Shown here piece after piece: positions 32,430 to 33,832 of a stretch of 33,832 bases of DNA. Numbering within the stretch: the first letter of the stretch is position 1; each line of letters begins with the position of its first letter. The stretch is taken from positions 1 to 33,832 of the forward strand of contig JAADII010000170.1 in NCBI GenBank assembly GCA_013151415.1, in the 5' to 3' direction. A program made the translations under genes and the position numbers. Source of the DNA: Chloroflexota bacterium. GTDB taxonomy: Bacteria; Chloroflexota; Anaerolineae; J102. The notes below the pieces were generated by a model, which was not told the DNA's origin, ran no database searches, and was given only the letters and a program-made list of their open reading frames with translations.

Positions 32430-32995
32430 TGAACTTGCGCGCCCTTGTCCATAAACTTGTTCTGCGCTTCCTCGGCATGTTTGGGTCCGGCTTCGCCAAC
32501 CCACAATTTCCCCCGCGCTTGCTGCTCAAGCACGTCATCTTGCAGAAAGTTCTTCGCATCAACGCGCATGTGCCTTGGCCGGTTCACTGGACGACTCATG
32601 TCATCGCTCCGGAAAACATTCAGCGGGGCACGCGAGCGCCGGGCCTCTCTCACGGTTGTCATCTCGATGCGCGTAATGGCATTATCTTCGGAAAAAACGT
32701 CTGGGTTGGGCCGCGGGTCTCCATCATCAGCATGAATCACGATATCTGCAACTATCATCGTTATCAACCCGCGCAGCCCATTGTCATCGGCGACAACTGC
32801 TGGCTGGGAGCCAACGCGATCATCCTGCCCGGCGTTCGGCTGGGCAATCATGTGGTCGTGGCCGCCGGCGCGGTGGTCACCCATAGTTTTACCGAAGATG
32901 ACATTCTGCTGGCCGGCATCCCCGCGCGCATCATCAAGCGCTTGCCGCCCTATGAAGAAAACGCCGACGATGAACCCACTTCCCCCCCGCCATGA
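32426..32995 (+). CDS. Hexapeptide-repeat (LbH) O-acyltransferase
   Basis: A 189-residue acyltransferase with a left-handed beta-helix, similar to the WcaF/NodL/maltose-acetyltransferase branch. The hexapeptide repeats are visible: RNGIIFGKNVWVGPRVSII, then HD in SMNHDICNYH (the conserved histidine), QPIVIGDNCWLGANAIILPGVRLGNHVVVAAGAVV and the family end LLAGIPARIIKRL. It probably transfers an acetyl group from acetyl-CoA to a sugar hydroxyl of the surface polysaccharide in the cytoplasm before export. The start is the first of two adjacent ATGs at 32426; it overlaps the flippase stop by four bases. The frame extends further upstream only inside the flippase gene. It overlaps the sulfotransferase start by ATGA, making a tightly coupled three-gene operon. 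Confidence 0.92.
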   Translation: MMNLRALVHKLVLRFLGMFGSGFANPQFPPRLLLKHVILQKVLRINAHVPWPVHWTTHVIAPENIQRGTRAPGLSHGCHLDARNGIIFGKNVWVGPRVSIISMNHDICNYHRYQPAQPIVIGDNCWLGANAIILPGVRLGNHVVVAAGAVVTHSFTEDDILLAGIPARIIKRLPPYEENADDEPTSPPP

Positions 32996-33832
32996 TCTTG
33001 CCCTCGCGTCTCTCGCGCCTCTTTTGGCGCGGTCTCAACACCGGTCTTCATCATCTGGAAACTACGCAACTGCGCGCGATCCAGGCTCCCCTTCCGCAAA
33101 CGCCCATCTTCATTCTGGGCGCGCCCCGGTGCGGAAGCACGCTGTTCTACCAGGTTTTGGTGCAGGCGTTTGATGTCGCCTATCTCAGCAACCTGCATTG
33201 TCGTTTTTTCTGCGCGCCCTCTCTGGTGGAGCGCTGGCTTTTCCCCCTGATCCCTCGCTCGGAATGGAGCTATCGCTCGTTTCATGGCCAGACCCACGGC
33301 AAAACCGCGCCCAGCGAATGCGCGCCATTTTGGTATCGTTTCTTCCCGCGCGATCCCCAGGCGATTCGCGAACTGGATGAAGCCAACCAAAAGGCGTTTC
33401 GCCTCGCCATACGCCGGTTTGGTCAGGCCGCGCAACGCCCGCTGTTGTTCAAAAACCTCATGAATGCGCTGCGCCTGCTTCCATTGGCTCAGGCATTGCC
33501 CGAAGCCTTGTTTCTCGTGCTCCACCGGCGACCGCTGCCCCTGGCTCGATCATTGCTTCACGCGCGCAAACGCACCTTTGGCCATTACGATACGTGGTGG
33601 TCGGCCCGCCCCCCTCGCGTGGATGAACTCCTCTCTTTGCCTCCCCACGAACAGGTCGTCGAGCAAATCATCGCCATCTATGAAGGCGTCGACCAGGCCC
33701 GCGCCATTATCGGCCCCCACCGGTTTTTGGATATGACTTATGAAGCATTTTGCGAAGACGTGCATGGCGGGCTCGAGACCGTCGAAGCGTTCCTGTCAGA
33801 CCGCGGCGTCAATGTCAGGCGTCGAGAAGAAC
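32992..33832 (+). CDS. Sulfotransferase family protein (cut by right window edge)
   Basis: An open frame of at least 280 residues runs off the window. The N-terminal strand TPIFILGAPRCGSTLFYQVL (38-56) is the PAPS-binding 5'-phosphosulfate loop of sulfotransferases (GxPRxGST). Later LFLVLHRRPLPLARSLLHAR matches the 3'-phosphate-binding region (RDPxDVxxS), with some change from the usual R-D pair to R-R. An MTYEAFCED stretch, where the family usually has YEDL, is near the right end. It would move sulfate from PAPS to a hydroxyl of a carbohydrate or lipid. The start overlaps the acyltransferase stop (ATGA). Being coupled to a flippase and an acyltransferase, it suggests a sulfated, acylated surface polysaccharide; the acceptor is not known. 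Confidence 0.88.
   Translation, partial: MILPSRLSRLFWRGLNTGLHHLETTQLRAIQAPLPQTPIFILGAPRCGSTLFYQVLVQAFDVAYLSNLHCRFFCAPSLVERWLFPLIPRSEWSYRSFHGQTHGKTAPSECAPFWYRFFPRDPQAIRELDEANQKAFRLAIRRFGQAAQRPLLFKNLMNALRLLPLAQALPEALFLVLHRRPLPLARSLLHARKRTFGHYDTWWSARPPRVDELLSLPPHEQVVEQIIAIYEGVDQARAIIGPHRFLDMTYEAFCEDVHGGLETVEAFLSDRGVNVRRREE

Overview
The window looks like a chromosomal segment of a GC-rich member of the Chloroflexota (Anaerolineae/Caldilineae/Ardenticatenia-like). This is an inference from gene style, not from a marker gene. The pointers are secreted proteins with (T/P)-rich 'PTPTPT' linkers and SdrD/Cna-B-like modules, a giant SARP-STAND-WD40 regulator, a DUF2079 membrane protein, an O-antigen-ligase fused to TPRs, an AroK-AroB fusion and a multi-cyclophilin lipoprotein. 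No rRNA, tRNA, transposase, integrase or CRISPR array is visible. 21 protein genes are called, two of them cut by the window edges, plus one possible 30-codon leader ORF.

Layout. (1) 1-8187, minus strand: a polysaccharide flippase that is frameshifted and cut by the left edge, a SAM methyltransferase, and two large exported modular proteins (an alpha/beta-hydrolase with a DNRLRE domain, and a glycosidase-like TIM-barrel protein with three beta-sandwich repeats). Both end in a similar 'FMP...K' tail. (2) 8188-13560, minus: a P-loop kinase-like protein and a 1502-residue regulator with SARP winged helix + BTAD, nSTAND NTPase, one membrane helix and about 14 WD40 blades. (3) 13561-13995: a divergent regulatory region with an 11-bp-period direct repeat, promoters in both directions and three consecutive RNA stem-loops ending in a U-tract. 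(4) 13996-16898, plus: aroC and an aroK-aroB fusion (shikimate pathway). (5) 16938-19225: a membrane coiled-coil protein whose tail overlaps, antisense, a translationally coupled dagK-plsY-like lipid pair. (6) 19395-27529, plus: DUF2079 protein, NAD-dependent sugar epimerase, Wzy/WaaL-TPR protein and a WecA/TagO-like initiating transferase. (7) 27530-30911, plus: a triple-cyclophilin lipoprotein, a single-domain cyclophilin and a VTT-family membrane protein. (8) 30975-33832, plus: flippase, hexapeptide acyltransferase and sulfotransferase, each overlapping the next by ATGA; the last is cut by the right edge.

How it fits together: the two ends and the 22-27.5 kb block supply most steps of building a cell-surface polysaccharide: initiation on a lipid carrier, nucleotide-sugar epimerisation, flipping, polymerisation or ligation, acylation and sulfation. 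The middle holds aromatic amino-acid and phospholipid housekeeping genes. The least explained part is the SARP-STAND-WD40 regulator together with its divergent repeat and structured-RNA region; it is the best candidate here for something not yet described. Several genes at the head of transcription units lack a Shine-Dalgarno sequence and have a -10-like box only a few bases before the start codon, suggesting leaderless transcripts. Genes inside operons tend to use Shine-Dalgarno sites or ATGA overlaps.
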